A stretch of DNA of 64,000 bases from JASLQO01 sp002327525 (GTDB taxonomy: Bacteria > Pseudomonadota > Gammaproteobacteria > Pseudomonadales > Azotimanducaceae). Location of the stretch: positions 124,001 to 188,000 of the forward strand of contig JASLQO010000018.1 in NCBI GenBank assembly GCA_030744435.1, in the 5' to 3' direction. The position numbers were made by a program, and so were the translations under genes. The notes under the pieces are model-generated. The model was not told the origin of the DNA. It searched no databases and saw only the letters and a list, made by a program, of their open reading frames with translations. Shown in pieces: positions 51,547 through 62,247 of the stretch; the stretch's first letter is position 1; each line of letters opens with the position of its first letter.

Positions 51547-52232
51547 CGATTGGGCTCACACTCTGCACTCTGATCGCGGGTGGTTGTGCCGGCCCGGGCT
51601 CGCCCGTGGTGACAGAACGCTCGCCGGTCGACAGGGCATCGGCGACGCATTACAGGGTACGGCCGGGAGATACGCTGTATTCCATTGCGTACCGCTATCA
51701 TCTCGATGTCCCATCGGTGGCGAGTGCCAATGGCCTCAGTCCACCGTATACCATCTATCCTGGCCAGAAATTACGCCTGAAAGCAGTACCCGGTGAGAGC
51801 GGCGACACAGGCCGCGCCCCACCAACCAGACCGGCAAAGCGTCGCGACACCGGTAAGATCGCAAGCCCTGACATCAGCTGGCGCTGGCCGTCGTCTGGCA
51901 GGATAGTGAAGGAATATGGTCGCGAGAATCCCGGGCTTGATTTTGAGCTCAACGGCGGAGCGCGCATCGTGACGGCGGCGCCGGGTGAGGTGGTGTATTC
52001 CGGAAACGGTCTGGGCGGATACCTGAGACTCGTTATCGTCAGGCACGGAGACGAGTACCTGTCTGCCTACAGCATCAATGCCGAGGTACGGGTTTCCGAG
52101 GGGGATAGACTGAGCAGACGGGCGGTGATCGCCGATCTGAGCTCCACACTGCGCAGGACTCAGTCGATGCATTTCGAGATACGTAAGCGTGGTGAACCGG
52201 TCAGCCCGCGCTCGTTACTGGGCAAGCGGTGA
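51519..52232 (+). CDS. nlpD: NlpD-like lipoprotein: LysM plus degenerate LytM (M23) domain
   Basis: 237 residues from ATG 51519. Signal peptide with lipobox LIAGGC (Cys23), a LysM domain (about 45-95, YRVRPGDTLYSIAYRY), a Pro/Arg linker and a LytM domain (about 140-235). The zinc ligands are missing: NPGLD replaces HxxxD, YSIN replaces the YAH motif and SMHFEIR lacks the first His of HxH. Such NlpD proteins activate the amidase AmiC at the septum rather than cutting peptidoglycan. It overlaps the DUF368 gene by 28 bases. rpoS, the normal next gene, is missing. Confidence 0.85.
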   Translation: MDVVSTRTLTIGLTLCTLIAGGCAGPGSPVVTERSPVDRASATHYRVRPGDTLYSIAYRYHLDVPSVASANGLSPPYTIYPGQKLRLKAVPGESGDTGRAPPTRPAKRRDTGKIASPDISWRWPSSGRIVKEYGRENPGLDFELNGGARIVTAAPGEVVYSGNGLGGYLRLVIVRHGDEYLSAYSINAEVRVSEGDRLSRRAVIADLSSTLRRTQSMHFEIRKRGEPVSPRSLLGKR

Positions 52233-52249
52233 GCTCGAAGTACGGAGGC

Positions 52250-52573
52250 TTAGCGTTCCAGCATATCCCGCTTGCCTTCCGTGCCGTCCCAGTCGTCGGC
52301 GTCCTCGGGAGGTTCCTTACTTTCCGTGATGTTGGGCCAGACGTTGGACAGCTCTTCGTTTAGTTCCAGGAAATCCTGCTGATCGTCCGGCAACTCGTCC
52401 TCGGAGAAGATCGCGTCTATAGGGCATTCGGGCTCACACAGTGCACAATCTATGCACTCATCGGGGTGGATGACGAGCATGTTGGGCCCCTCGTAGAAGC
52501 AGTCTACCGGACAGACCTCGACGCAATCGGTGTGCTTACACTTGATGCAGTTTTCGCCGACGACGAATGTCAT
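52250..52573 (-). CDS. fdxA: 7Fe ferredoxin FdxA
   Basis: 107 residues. Cysteine pattern [17 protein letters not shown] and [12 protein letters not shown] fits one [3Fe-4S] and one [4Fe-4S] cluster as in Azotobacter ferredoxin I, and the long C-terminal tail ([21 protein letters not shown]) is shared. It lies downstream of mutS as in Pseudomonas. It starts 75 bases after the mutS stop. Confidence 0.95.
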   Translation of the reverse strand: MTFVVGENCIKCKHTDCVEVCPVDCFYEGPNMLVIHPDECIDCALCEPECPIDAIFSEDELPDDQQDFLELNEELSNVWPNITESKEPPEDADDWDGTEGKRDMLER

Positions 52574-52648
52574 GTTTAACCTCGCTGTGGTGCAAAAGCT
52601 GGGTATTCTATACCGTAACCATAGTGCTCGGAAAACCCCAATCCGAGA

Positions 52649-55228
52649 TTATTTGGCTCGCAGCTTCTTGAGCGTGAACAATACATCGAGTGCCTGCCTC
52701 GGACTGAGACCCTCCGGGTCGATTGCATCGAGGGCTTCAGTCAGTTCGTTGCGTCCCACAGGGGGCTGCGTCGCTGCGCCGCCGGCGAAAAGATCGGTCT
52801 GCGCCGGGTGCGAGGCCGCCTGGTCGAGTTCGAGGGCGCGCAGGCGCGCTTGTGCATCGCGCAGCACATGGTCCGGAATACCAGCGAGCCGCGCCACCTG
52901 TACACCGTAGCTCTGGCTGGCCGCACCCTCGCGTACCTGGTGCATGAACACTATGCGGCCCTCGTGTTCTGCGGCGGACAGATGCACATTGGCCGCGGTC
53001 GCGATTTGGTCCGGGAGTGCGGTGAGTTCGAAATAGTGCGTGGCGAACAGTGTCAGTGCGGAGCTCCGTTGCGCGAGGTCCGAGGCCGTGGCCCATGCCA
53101 GAGCGAGACCGTCGTAGGTGCTGGTGCCCCGGCCGATCTCATCGAGCAGCACCAGACTCTCGCCGGTGGCGTTGTGCAGGATATTGGCGGTTTCCGTCAT
53201 CTCGACCATGAAGGTCGAGCGTCCGCCCGTGAGGTCGTCGGAGGCGCCGATGCGCGTGAATATGCGATCGATGGGCCCGATTTCGCATGCCCGGGCCGGT
53301 ACGTAGCTGCCGGTGCAGGCTAGCAGAACGATGAGCGCCGACTGGCGCATGTAGGTCGATTTACCGCCCATGTTGGGGCCGGTGATGATGAGCATTGTGC
53401 GCTGTTCATCCAGATGCAGACTGTTGGGGATGAAGGGATCGTCGCTGATGACCCTGATCACCGGATGCCAGCCGTCGTCGATGCGAATGCCGCGCTCGTC
53501 GGTGAACGCGGGCGCACACCAGTCCAGCGCGAAGGCACGTTCGGCGAAAGCGGCCAGCACATCGAGCTCGGCCACGGCCTCCGCGCAGGCGTGCAGGCGT
53601 CGCGCGTGCCTGGCAAGACTCTCGATCAGCTGTTCGTAGAGTTGCTTCTCCAGTTTCAGGGCGCGCGCCTGGCTTGTCAGAGCCTCGTCCTCGAACGCCT
53701 TCAGCTCCGGGGTGATGTAGCGTTCGGCGTTCTTGAGCGTTTGCCGGCGCACGTACTCCGCCGGGATCTCACCCACCGCCGCGCGGCTGGTTTCTATGTA
53801 GTAGCCGTGCACGCGGTTGTAGCCTACCTTCAGAGTGACGATGCCGGTACGTTCGCGTTCGCGTTGTTCGAGAGCGGCCAGCCAGTCTGCGGTATCTGTA
53901 GTCAATGCTCGTAGTCTATCCAGTTCCTCGTGGTATCCGGCGGCGAGCACACCCCCTTCTCGTGTCGTGGCCGGTGGGTTATCCACGATGGCCGCATGCA
54001 GCAACCGGGCTTCGGAGTCGAATCCCGGTAGCTGGCCGAGTAGTGCCGTGATGCGCTGCGCATCGAGGCTGTCGATTGCGCCGTGCAATTCGGGCAGCGC
54101 ATCGAGTCCGGCGCGCAGACGCACCAGATCCCTTGGTGTGGCGGAGCCGAGCGCGATGCGCCCGACGATGCGCTCCATGTCGCCGAAGGGTGCGAGATGA
54201 ACACGTAGCGCTTCAGCACCGTGGTCCAACATGACCGTGACGGCTTGCTGGCGTGCGCGTATCGCGCCGTGATCGCGCAGGGGCGCGTTCAGCCAGCGCC
54301 GCAGCAGTCTGGCGCCCATCGGCGTGACGGCGGTGTTGAGCAGCGCATAGAGCGTGTGTTGCTCGCTGCCGTCGATGCGTCGGTCGATCTCGAGGTTGCG
54401 CCGGCTGTGATTGTCGAGGGTGACGAATTCGGCAGTCGGTATGCGCGTGATCCGGTCGATGTGCGCGAGATCCTGGCACTGGGTCTGCTGGGCGTAGGTC
54501 AGCACCGCCGCCGCCGCACCGACGCCGGGTTCTCCGGATTCGATTTCGAAGGCTCGCAGATCCCTGACGCCCAGGTGTTGAGTGAGTCGGCGATAACCGA
54601 TGTCAGCATCGAAGCTCAGGGCGTCACGTATGGTAATCGCGACATCCACGCCCTGCAGTACCTGCAGGTCTGCGGGAGTGAGTATCTCGCTGGGTTGCAG
54701 GCGGGCAATCTCCGAACGCAATGCTTCCGCGCTTTCGAGATCGGCGATGTGCAGTGCTGCGCTATTGAGATTCAAGGTTGCTGCGGCATAGCCGCCGGGA
54801 TGTGGCGAAACCGACATCAGCAGGCTGTCGTCGTTGGCGTCGAGCAGCGCCTCGTCGGTGAGCGTACCCGGCGTGACGATGCGCTGTACGCGCCTCTCGA
54901 CGGGTCCTTTGCTGGTGGCCGGATCTCCGATCTGCTCACAGATGGCTACGGACACGCCCAGATTCACCAGCCGCGCCAGATAACCATCGGCGGCATGATA
55001 AGGCACTCCGCACATGGGAATGGGTTCTCCCGCGGACTGGCCGCGCGCGGTGAGCGTGATGTCGAGCAGACTCGCCGCGCGTTTCGCGTCATCGTAGAAC
55101 AGCTCATAGAAATCTCCCATGCGGTAGAACAGCAGGTGGTCGGTGTGCTGTGCCTTGATGGTCAGATATTGGCGCATCATGGGAGTGTGGCCAGACACTC
55201 CGGTTTCTTGCGCGTTGCTTCGTGTCAT
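52649..55228 (-). CDS. mutS: DNA mismatch repair protein MutS
   Basis: 859 residues. N-terminal mismatch-recognition motif [11 protein letters not shown], clamp and lever domains, and the ATPase with Walker [14 protein letters not shown] and Walker [17 protein letters not shown]. It recognises base mispairs and recruits MutL. It is divergent from recA; cinA, often found between them, is absent. Confidence 0.96.
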   Translation of the reverse strand: MTRSNAQETGVSGHTPMMRQYLTIKAQHTDHLLFYRMGDFYELFYDDAKRAASLLDITLTARGQSAGEPIPMCGVPYHAADGYLARLVNLGVSVAICEQIGDPATSKGPVERRVQRIVTPGTLTDEALLDANDDSLLMSVSPHPGGYAAATLNLNSAALHIADLESAEALRSEIARLQPSEILTPADLQVLQGVDVAITIRDALSFDADIGYRRLTQHLGVRDLRAFEIESGEPGVGAAAAVLTYAQQTQCQDLAHIDRITRIPTAEFVTLDNHSRRNLEIDRRIDGSEQHTLYALLNTAVTPMGARLLRRWLNAPLRDHGAIRARQQAVTVMLDHGAEALRVHLAPFGDMERIVGRIALGSATPRDLVRLRAGLDALPELHGAIDSLDAQRITALLGQLPGFDSEARLLHAAIVDNPPATTREGGVLAAGYHEELDRLRALTTDTADWLAALEQRERERTGIVTLKVGYNRVHGYYIETSRAAVGEIPAEYVRRQTLKNAERYITPELKAFEDEALTSQARALKLEKQLYEQLIESLARHARRLHACAEAVAELDVLAAFAERAFALDWCAPAFTDERGIRIDDGWHPVIRVISDDPFIPNSLHLDEQRTMLIITGPNMGGKSTYMRQSALIVLLACTGSYVPARACEIGPIDRIFTRIGASDDLTGGRSTFMVEMTETANILHNATGESLVLLDEIGRGTSTYDGLALAWATASDLAQRSSALTLFATHYFELTALPDQIATAANVHLSAAEHEGRIVFMHQVREGAASQSYGVQVARLAGIPDHVLRDAQARLRALELDQAASHPAQTDLFAGGAATQPPVGRNELTEALDAIDPEGLSPRQALDVLFTLKKLRAK

Positions 55229-55405
55229 TGATCGGGTCGTTATTGTCGTCGTTGCGGCGTTGGTATGCGCGGTGCCCTACAGCCTCTCCCGGCCGTGCGC
55301 AGGCCGCGCGCTGGCCGTACTTGAGCAGTGAAGCAGATGCCGACAGGCCCCGCAAGCGAGTGCACTGTTTGCCGCCTGGGCGTGTACGAAATGCACTCGT
55401 CGCTA

Positions 55406-55436
55406 TTGACCGGACATACTGATTAAATATACAGTA
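55406..55436 (+). promoter_or_regulatory. recA promoter with LexA box
   Basis: A near-perfect SOS operator TACTG-N10-CAGTA occupies 55417-55436 (17 of 20 bases match the E. coli consensus; both half-sites are perfect). It overlaps a promoter with -35 TTGACC (55406-55411) and -10 TATACA (55428-55433), spacer 16. LexA binding here would block recA transcription. The rest of the mutS-recA gap (55229-55405) shows no gene. Confidence 0.8.
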
Positions 55437-55490
55437 CTCGCTCATTTTGCCCACATCCAGACCACAAAGCAGAGATAAGAGAGAGCCACC

Positions 55491-56555
55491 ATGAGCGAAG
55501 ACAAGCCCAAGGACGACGCTAACCGCGACCGCGCGCTGAACGCCGCACTCGCCCAGATCGAGCGGCAGTTCGGCAAGGGATCCATGATGCGCCTGGGTGA
55601 CAAGGAACAGGTGGCCATCCCCTCCATATCCACCGGTTCTCTGGCGCTGGACATCGCGCTCGGTATCGGCGGGCTGCCGAGGGGCCGTGTGGTGGAAGTC
55701 TACGGACCGGAATCTTCCGGCAAGACCACGCTCACCCTGCAAGTGGTAGCGGAGGCGCAAAAAGCCGGCGGCACTTGCGCGTTCATCGACGCTGAGCACG
55801 CGCTCGATCCCATCTATGCGCAATCCCTCGGGGTGGATACGGACGACCTGCTGGTATCGCAACCCGATACTGGTGAACAGGCACTGGAGATCTGCGACAT
55901 GATCGTGCGCTCGGGTGCTGTGGATGTGGTGGTTATCGACTCTGTGGCTGCACTCACGCCCAAGGCGGAGATCGAGGGGGAGATGGGCGATACACACGTC
56001 GGTCTGCAGGCACGATTGATGAGCCAGGCACTCAGAAAGATGACCGGCAACATCAAGCAGTCCAATACGCTTGTGATTTTCATCAACCAGATACGCATGA
56101 AAATCGGGGTGATGTTCGGTTCGCCGGAGACCACGACGGGTGGCAACGCGCTCAAGTTCTATTCGTCGGTTCGTCTCGATATCCGGCGCATCGGGGCGGT
56201 GAAAGAAGGCGAGGAGGTGGTCGGCAACGAGACCCGGGTAAAGGTGGTCAAGAATAAGGTCGCTCCGCCATTCAGGCAGGCGGAGTTCCAGATCCTCTAC
56301 GGCAATGGCATCAATCATATGGGCGAGGTGCTGGAACTGGGGGTTCAGCAGGGTATCGTCGAGAAATCCGGTGCCTGGTATGCGTACGGCGACGATCGCA
56401 TAGGGCAGGGGCGCAAGAATGCCTCGGATTATCTGGAAGCCAATCCCGAGACAGCTGAAGAGATTGAACGGCGCATACGCGTCGAACTGCTGCCCAGTAC
56501 CGGAGGCGATGTTGGCGAGGTGGTCATTCCCGAACCGGCTCAGGATACGCTGTAG
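55491..56555 (+). CDS. recA: Recombinase RecA
   Basis: 354 residues. Walker A GPESSGKT at 72-79, Walker [16 protein letters not shown] and the L2 loop region with [14 protein letters not shown]. The acidic C-terminal tail is short. RecA drives homologous recombination and LexA autocleavage; the upstream LexA box places it in the SOS regulon. Confidence 0.98.
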   Translation: MSEDKPKDDANRDRALNAALAQIERQFGKGSMMRLGDKEQVAIPSISTGSLALDIALGIGGLPRGRVVEVYGPESSGKTTLTLQVVAEAQKAGGTCAFIDAEHALDPIYAQSLGVDTDDLLVSQPDTGEQALEICDMIVRSGAVDVVVIDSVAALTPKAEIEGEMGDTHVGLQARLMSQALRKMTGNIKQSNTLVIFINQIRMKIGVMFGSPETTTGGNALKFYSSVRLDIRRIGAVKEGEEVVGNETRVKVVKNKVAPPFRQAEFQILYGNGINHMGEVLELGVQQGIVEKSGAWYAYGDDRIGQGRKNASDYLEANPETAEEIERRIRVELLPSTGGDVGEVVIPEPAQDTL

Positions 56556-56566
56556 GCAAGCGTGTG

Positions 56567-57064
56567 ATGCCGCACTCACCAGATCCGACATTCGAAACCT
56601 CCACGGGGAGCATGGAGGAAGATCGGAAATGGGAACGGCAGGTGGCGCTCGCGCGCGACCGGGGTGTACGGTTGCTGGGTCAGCGAGAGCACAGTGCCAG
56701 ACAACTCACGACCAAGCTGTGCAAAAAGGGCTTCAATCCGGATGCAGTCGACGAAGCTGTGGGTCAACTTGCAGAGATGGACATCCAGTCGGATGAGCGC
56801 TTTGCCGAGGCAATGGTGCGACGGCGCGTCGATCGCGGTTTCGGTCCGATGTACGTGCGTGCGGAGCTTCGCGAGTGCGGCATCGGAGACGATGCAATCG
56901 ACGCCGTGCTGATGCGTTCAGGAGAGTTTTGGCTGGAAGTGGCGAGTAGTGCTCGCGAGAAGAAATTTGGTTCCCTGGAAGAAGCTGACTGGAACGTGCA
57001 GGCCCGTTTTCTCGCGCGCCGGGGGTTTCCGGCCGATCTGATTTATCGTGCGCTCGGACGATAA
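56567..57064 (+). CDS. recX: Regulatory protein RecX
   Basis: 165 residues, three-helix repeat protein with QREHSARQLTTKL, DERFAEAMVRRRVDRGFGPMYV and the C-terminal RFLARRGFPADLI. RecX caps RecA filaments. It follows recA by 11 bases, probably on the same SOS transcript. A GTG one codon upstream and ATG 56612 are alternative starts. Confidence 0.9.
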   Translation: MPHSPDPTFETSTGSMEEDRKWERQVALARDRGVRLLGQREHSARQLTTKLCKKGFNPDAVDEAVGQLAEMDIQSDERFAEAMVRRRVDRGFGPMYVRAELRECGIGDDAIDAVLMRSGEFWLEVASSAREKKFGSLEEADWNVQARFLARRGFPADLIYRALGR

Positions 57065-57073
57065 CCCCGGCGG

Positions 57074-57101
57074 GTGAATCGCGCACCGTTTCCTATATAC
57101 T
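57074..57101 (+). promoter_or_regulatory. Candidate alaS promoter
   Basis: A good -10 (TATACT at 57096-57101) lies 30 bases upstream of the alaS ATG; a poor -35-like GTGAAT is 16 bases further upstream. A T-run follows at 57110-57115. Confidence 0.35.
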
Positions 57102-57130
57102 TGCGCACCTTTTTTCAGTACGCCTGAACG

Positions 57131-59734
57131 ATGAAAACTGCCGAGGTACGCAAGGCTTATCTGTCTTTCTTCGAAGAGCGGGGCCACCGTGTGGTGCCTT
57201 CCAGTAAGCTAGTGCCCGCCAACGACCCGACGCTGCTGTTCACCAACTCCGGAATGGTACAGTTCAAAGATGCGTTGCTGGGTCGTGAGGACCTCGGCTA
57301 TGACCGTGCGACCTCCTCGCAGCGTTGCGTGCGCGCAGGTGGTAAGCATAATGATCTGGAAAACGTGGGCTATACGGCCCGCCACCACACGTTCTTCGAG
57401 ATGCTGGGCAATTTCAGCTTCGGCGCCTACTTCAAGAACGAGACCATAGGCTGGGCCTGGGAGTTCACCACGAGTGTGCTGAAACTCGATCCCGAGCGGA
57501 TCTGGGTGACCGTGCATCCGACGGATGATGAGTCACGCCGCATCTGGGAAGATGATATCGGGGTCCCGCACGAGCGCGTCATCTCTCTCGAAGAGAATTT
57601 CTGGGCGATGGGTGATACCGGCCCCTGTGGTCCGTGCACTGAACTGTTTTACGATCATGGTCCGGAGGTGGAAGGTGGACCACCCGGCTCTGCGGATGAA
57701 GACGGTGATCGTTACATCGAATTCTGGAACCTGGTTTTTCCCCAGTTCGACCGCTCGCCGGACGGGACGCTGAGCCCACTGCCTCAACCGGGGGTAGACA
57801 CCGGCATGGGACTCGAGCGGGTCACGGCGATTCTGCAGGGTGTGCACAGCAACTACGAGATCGATCTCTTTCAGAACCTGATGCTGGCGGTTGGCCAGAT
57901 GGCTGGTATCAACGACCCGCAGGAGACGTTGCACAATGCATCGCTGTGCGTCATTGCCGATCACATCCGCTCGAGCGCCTTTCTGATTGCAGATGGTGTG
58001 ATGCCCGGCAATGAGGACCGCTCGTATGTGCTGCGCCGGATCATTCGCCGAGGATTGCGGCACGGCTACAAGCTCGACATCAACGAGCCTTTCTTCCACA
58101 AGCTGGTACCCGTGCTCGTGCGCGAGATGGGAGACGCCTTTCCAATGCTGCGAGAGAAGCAGGCCGAACTGATGGCGGTGCTGTTGAAGGAGGAACAGCG
58201 CTTCGCTGAAACGCTGTCACAGGGCATGGATCTGCTTGAGAAGACCATCGCCGGGCTGCAAGGAGATGTCATTCCCGGAGATGTGGCCTTTCGGCTGTAC
58301 GATACCTATGGATTCCCCACGGATCTCACCGCTGATGTCGCGCGCGAGCGCAATCTGTCGGTGGACATGGAAGGCTTCGATGCCGCGATGGAAGAGCAGC
58401 GTAGTAGGGGCCGTGCTGCCGCTCGCTTTGATGCGAACATCGGCCAGCTTGTACATGCAGATGGCAAGGTGCGGTTCACAGGCTATGACGGTATCGAGGC
58501 TGTTGGTCGGGTTGTCGGGTTGCACACCAACTTTGGCAAGGCTGCAGGCGGGCTCGAAGAGGGTCAGACCGCTATCGTGGTGCTGGACGTGACGCCATTC
58601 TATGCAGAATCAGGCGGTCAGATTGGAGATACCGGCGAGTTGATTGCTGATGGCGTGCGCTTTGTCGTGCGCGATACACAACCCTCCGGAGATCAGTTTC
58701 TGCACGTCGGTGAGCTGGTGCAAGGCGAACTATCCCCGGGTGATGAGTTGACCGCGCGGGTAGATGAGGTTTCTCGCCGTCGTACACAACTGAATCACTC
58801 CGCCACGCATCTGCTTCACGCCGCACTTCGCGAAACGCTGGGTGCGCATGTGCAGCAGAAAGGTTCTCTGGTCGCACCGGAGAGACTGCGATTCGACTTT
58901 TCACATCCGGAGCCTGTCTGTGCCGATGAACTGTTCGCCATCGAGGCGCTGGTCAACGCCCAGGTGTTGTCCAATACACCGGTGGAAGCCGAGGTCATGG
59001 CCTACGACGACGCAATGAACAGCGGCGCCATGGCGCTCTTCGGCGAGAAATATGGCGACGCGGTGCGTGTATTGACCATGGGCGGGGGTTATTCGGTGGA
59101 GTTGTGCGGCGGAACCCATGTTGCACGAACGGGCGACATCGGACTGCTGAAGATCCTGTCGGAAACCGGTGTCGCTGCCGGTGTGCGCCGCATCGAAGCG
59201 GTCACTGGTGAGGGCGCGCACGCCTATGTGTCGGACTTGCAGCAGCTGGTGCAGCGGGCGGCGGACAGTGTGAAAAGTACCCCGAACGATCTGGCCGAGC
59301 GTGTGGATCAACTTGTCGGCGAACAGCGGCGGCTCAATAAGGAGATCGAGCAGCTCAATCAGCGCCTGGCGGCCGATCAGGGCGGCGACCTTGTGGGTTC
59401 CGCGGTGGAGGTGGATGGTATCAAGGTGGTTGCCGCCGAGGTGCAGGGGGACAACCAGGCGCTGATGCAAACACTGGATTTGCTGCGCTCGAAGTTGCCG
59501 ACGTGTGTAGTGCTGCTGGCGCAGCAGCACAATGATAAGGTCAATCTGGTGGCTGGTGTGTCGAAAGACCTCACCGACCGGATTACCGCACCCGATCTCA
59601 TCAATGCCGCCGGTGAGGTGCTGGGTGCGCGTGGTGGCGGACGCCCCGACATGGCGCGTGCCGGCGGCGGTGATCCAGCGCGTCTGCAAGAGGCTCTCGC
59701 TGGCGTGGCCGAGTGGGTGGCGGCGCGAGACTGA
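57131..59734 (+). CDS. alaS: Alanyl-tRNA synthetase
   Basis: 867 residues. Class II catalytic motifs ([29 protein letters not shown]), the editing domain zinc ligands in [12 protein letters not shown] and [12 protein letters not shown], and the C-terminal C-Ala/DHHA1 domain with [12 protein letters not shown]. It charges tRNA-Ala and edits Ser and Gly errors. lysC begins one base after its stop. Confidence 0.97.
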   Translation: MKTAEVRKAYLSFFEERGHRVVPSSKLVPANDPTLLFTNSGMVQFKDALLGREDLGYDRATSSQRCVRAGGKHNDLENVGYTARHHTFFEMLGNFSFGAYFKNETIGWAWEFTTSVLKLDPERIWVTVHPTDDESRRIWEDDIGVPHERVISLEENFWAMGDTGPCGPCTELFYDHGPEVEGGPPGSADEDGDRYIEFWNLVFPQFDRSPDGTLSPLPQPGVDTGMGLERVTAILQGVHSNYEIDLFQNLMLAVGQMAGINDPQETLHNASLCVIADHIRSSAFLIADGVMPGNEDRSYVLRRIIRRGLRHGYKLDINEPFFHKLVPVLVREMGDAFPMLREKQAELMAVLLKEEQRFAETLSQGMDLLEKTIAGLQGDVIPGDVAFRLYDTYGFPTDLTADVARERNLSVDMEGFDAAMEEQRSRGRAAARFDANIGQLVHADGKVRFTGYDGIEAVGRVVGLHTNFGKAAGGLEEGQTAIVVLDVTPFYAESGGQIGDTGELIADGVRFVVRDTQPSGDQFLHVGELVQGELSPGDELTARVDEVSRRRTQLNHSATHLLHAALRETLGAHVQQKGSLVAPERLRFDFSHPEPVCADELFAIEALVNAQVLSNTPVEAEVMAYDDAMNSGAMALFGEKYGDAVRVLTMGGGYSVELCGGTHVARTGDIGLLKILSETGVAAGVRRIEAVTGEGAHAYVSDLQQLVQRAADSVKSTPNDLAERVDQLVGEQRRLNKEIEQLNQRLAADQGGDLVGSAVEVDGIKVVAAEVQGDNQALMQTLDLLRSKLPTCVVLLAQQHNDKVNLVAGVSKDLTDRITAPDLINAAGEVLGARGGGRPDMARAGGGDPARLQEALAGVAEWVAARD

Positions 59735-59735
59735 C

Positions 59736-60971
59736 ATGGCGTTATTGGTGCAGAAATACGGCGGCACGAGCGTAGGCAGCGTGGAGCGTATTCACGCTGT
59801 TGCTGAACGGATTGGCAGTTATCGTGACCGCGGAGACCAGGTGGTGGTCGTGGTGTCAGCCATGAGCGGTGAGACCAACAGGCTCGAAACGCTCGGACAT
59901 GAGGTTTCCGAGTATCCATCGGCGCGTGAGATGGACGTTCTGCTGGCATCCGGTGAGCAGGTGAGCATAGCACTTCTGTCGATGGCCCTGATCGATCGTG
60001 GGTACAAAGGCTGTTCGTTTCTCGCCGATCAGGTGGGCATCGTCACGGACGCCAATCACCGGCGTGCCCGCATTCAGAGTATCGAGACACGTTTGCTGCG
60101 CAAAGCGCTTGAGGAAGAGCGCGTGCCCGTGATCGCTGGATTTCAGGGAATAGATGAGCATGGCAATCTGACCACGCTGGGACGCGGTGGATCCGATACT
60201 TCCGCCGTTGCCGTGGCCGCGACACTGGGCGCGGACGAATGCCAGATATTCACGGACGTGGATGGCGTGTGCACTGCTGATCCGCGCATCGTCAGCCGGG
60301 CACAGCGTCTCGATCAGATCACCTTCGAAGAGATGTTGGAACTGGCCAGCCTCGGTTCTAAGATCCTGCATCCCCGGTCCGTGGAGTTTGCGGGTAAATA
60401 CCAGGTGCCACTCAGAGTCTTGTCCAGTTTCGAGGACGGTCCCGGTACCCTGATTACGAAAGAGAGCAGCGATATGGAACAACCGATAGTCTCAGGTGTG
60501 GCGCATACCCGGGATGAAGCCAAACTCACCATCGCGGGTGTCCCCGACGTTCCGGGTGTGGCCTCTAAAATCCTGAGTCCGGTGGGTCATGCGGGTCTCG
60601 AGGTCGATATGATCGTACAGAACACGGGGGCGGATGGCCTCACCGACTTTACCTTCACCGTGAAGCGTGACGACTACGACCGGGCACTCGGCATTCTCGA
60701 CAACGTGCGCGAGACTCTCGGCGCGCGTGAGGTGAGCGGCGATAACCGCATCGCCAAGGTGTCGGTGGTCGGTGTCGGCATGCGCTCGCATGCGGGTGTT
60801 GCGGCGAAGATGTTCGATGCGCTGGCGGCCGAGAACATCAACATCCAGATGATCTCAACCTCGGAAATCAAGATCTCGGTGGTGGTTGCTGAGCGTTACC
60901 TGGAACTCGCGGTGCGGGCCGTGCACTCCGCGTTCGAGTTGGGCGAAGCACCCGTTGACAAAGACGATTGA
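59736..60971 (+). CDS. lysC: Aspartate kinase
   Basis: 411 residues from ATG 59736. The N-terminal KYGGTS motif (residues 7-12), the GRGGSDTSAVAVAA loop, and two ACT domains at about 265-400 (LTIAGVPDVPGVASKIL and ISTSEIKISVVV). This is the mono-functional Pseudomonas-type aspartokinase, feeding Lys, Thr and Met synthesis and the dap genes seen elsewhere in the window. csrA, which usually follows, is missing. Confidence 0.96.
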   Translation: MALLVQKYGGTSVGSVERIHAVAERIGSYRDRGDQVVVVVSAMSGETNRLETLGHEVSEYPSAREMDVLLASGEQVSIALLSMALIDRGYKGCSFLADQVGIVTDANHRRARIQSIETRLLRKALEEERVPVIAGFQGIDEHGNLTTLGRGGSDTSAVAVAATLGADECQIFTDVDGVCTADPRIVSRAQRLDQITFEEMLELASLGSKILHPRSVEFAGKYQVPLRVLSSFEDGPGTLITKESSDMEQPIVSGVAHTRDEAKLTIAGVPDVPGVASKILSPVGHAGLEVDMIVQNTGADGLTDFTFTVKRDDYDRALGILDNVRETLGAREVSGDNRIAKVSVVGVGMRSHAGVAAKMFDALAAENINIQMISTSEIKISVVVAERYLELAVRAVHSAFELGEAPVDKDD

Positions 60972-61050
60972 GCGCGAACGGCATTTGCTAATGGCCCAGA
61001 GCAGGTCAGAATAAACGACCTGCCATCAGTTGAGCCTTCGGAAAGTACCC

Positions 61051-62247
61051 ATGCCTGCATTGTTCGCCGATCTCAAAGTCATCGATGGTGCGTCATTTCT
61101 TGCCGGTCCGTGCGCCGCCACGATCCTGTCCGACTATGGGGCCGACGTCGTGAAGATCGAACCGCTCAGCGGTGACCAGCAGCGCTCCATCGCGGCCGGC
61201 CACCCGAGCGATTATTCGTGGCAGCTGACCGACCGCAATCGACGCAGCCTGGCGATGGATATCACCACCGGGGCAGGGCGGGAAGTGCTGTTGCGCATGC
61301 TGAAAAAGGCAGACGTATTCGTCGTCAACTTCAGTGCCCAGCAACTCGATAGGTACGACCTGGACTGGGAGACGCTCAGGGCAGTCAATCCACGCCTCAT
61401 ATTTGCCCAAATCTCAGGATACGGACTGGAGGGTCCAGAGTCTGCGCGGCGTGCCTTCGACTTCACGGCATGGTTCGCGCGGACGGGAATTCTCGACATG
61501 ATGCATGAAAAGGACGTCGCACCCTCGATGCCGGCGGGTGGGGTAGGTGACCATGCTACCTCGATGACGCTGTTCGCCGGCATCATGATGGCGTTGTATA
61601 AGCGTGACCGAACCGGCGAAGGCAGTATGGTTTCCACGTCGCTCGTGGCAACGGGTGCGTGGGCTAACGGCCTCAACCTGCAGGGTGTCATGGCGGGGGT
61701 CGATACCGCCGCAAGACGTGATCAGGAAGGCTGGTCCAATCCCGTGCAGGGCGTCTACCGCACCGCCGATGAGCGTTTTGTCTTGATCGTGATACAAAAC
61801 GTTGCGCGTGACTGGCCGAAGCTGGTGTATGTGCTCGAACGTACGCAGTGGTTGGACGATGAGCGGTTCCAGCCGGTGAAGCCATTGTTTCGCAACCGTT
61901 TTCTTGCCCGTGAGATGATCGGCGAAGCCCTCGCAAACATCGATTCGAGTGAGCTCTGCCGCCGCCTCGACGAGGCCGGTATTGTCCACAGCCTGGTGAT
62001 GCGCAACGCAGAGGTGCTTGAAGATCCGCAGCTGCTCGCCAACGGTGTGCTCCTCGACTCCGAAGCCGCCTTGCCGGGTGGAGAGAGGACTTTTGCTACT
62101 CCGATTAAGCTGTCGTCGGAGGGTCAGCTCACACCCCAGCGCGCACCAGGGATAGGAGAGCACTCCGCCGAGATCCTACGGGAGTACGATATCTCTGCAG
62201 CCGAAATCGGACGGTTGAAGGCGGAGGGTGTGGTCGGCGGCAACTGA
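61051..62247 (+). CDS. Class III CoA-transferase (CaiB/BaiF family)
   Basis: 398 residues from ATG 61051 (an in-frame TTG at 61030 is less likely). Family motifs: GPCAATILSDYGADVVKIEP near the N-terminus, the nucleophile Asp167 in GGVGDHATSM (matching formyl-CoA transferase Asp169), and the SLVATGAWANGLNLQG segment. Class III enzymes move CoA between acids such as carnitine, formate/oxalate, succinate or mesaconate. Nothing nearby shows which substrate is used here. Confidence 0.88.
   Translation: MPALFADLKVIDGASFLAGPCAATILSDYGADVVKIEPLSGDQQRSIAAGHPSDYSWQLTDRNRRSLAMDITTGAGREVLLRMLKKADVFVVNFSAQQLDRYDLDWETLRAVNPRLIFAQISGYGLEGPESARRAFDFTAWFARTGILDMMHEKDVAPSMPAGGVGDHATSMTLFAGIMMALYKRDRTGEGSMVSTSLVATGAWANGLNLQGVMAGVDTAARRDQEGWSNPVQGVYRTADERFVLIVIQNVARDWPKLVYVLERTQWLDDERFQPVKPLFRNRFLAREMIGEALANIDSSELCRRLDEAGIVHSLVMRNAEVLEDPQLLANGVLLDSEAALPGGERTFATPIKLSSEGQLTPQRAPGIGEHSAEILREYDISAAEIGRLKAEGVVGGN

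Noticed and set aside
55229..55405. Possible cinA tail upstream of recA
   Set aside because: No frame keeps CinA-like residues beyond chance.
55104..56591. 495-codon open frame on the minus strand
   Set aside because: Opposite recA and its promoter; no domain, and it would cross the LexA box.
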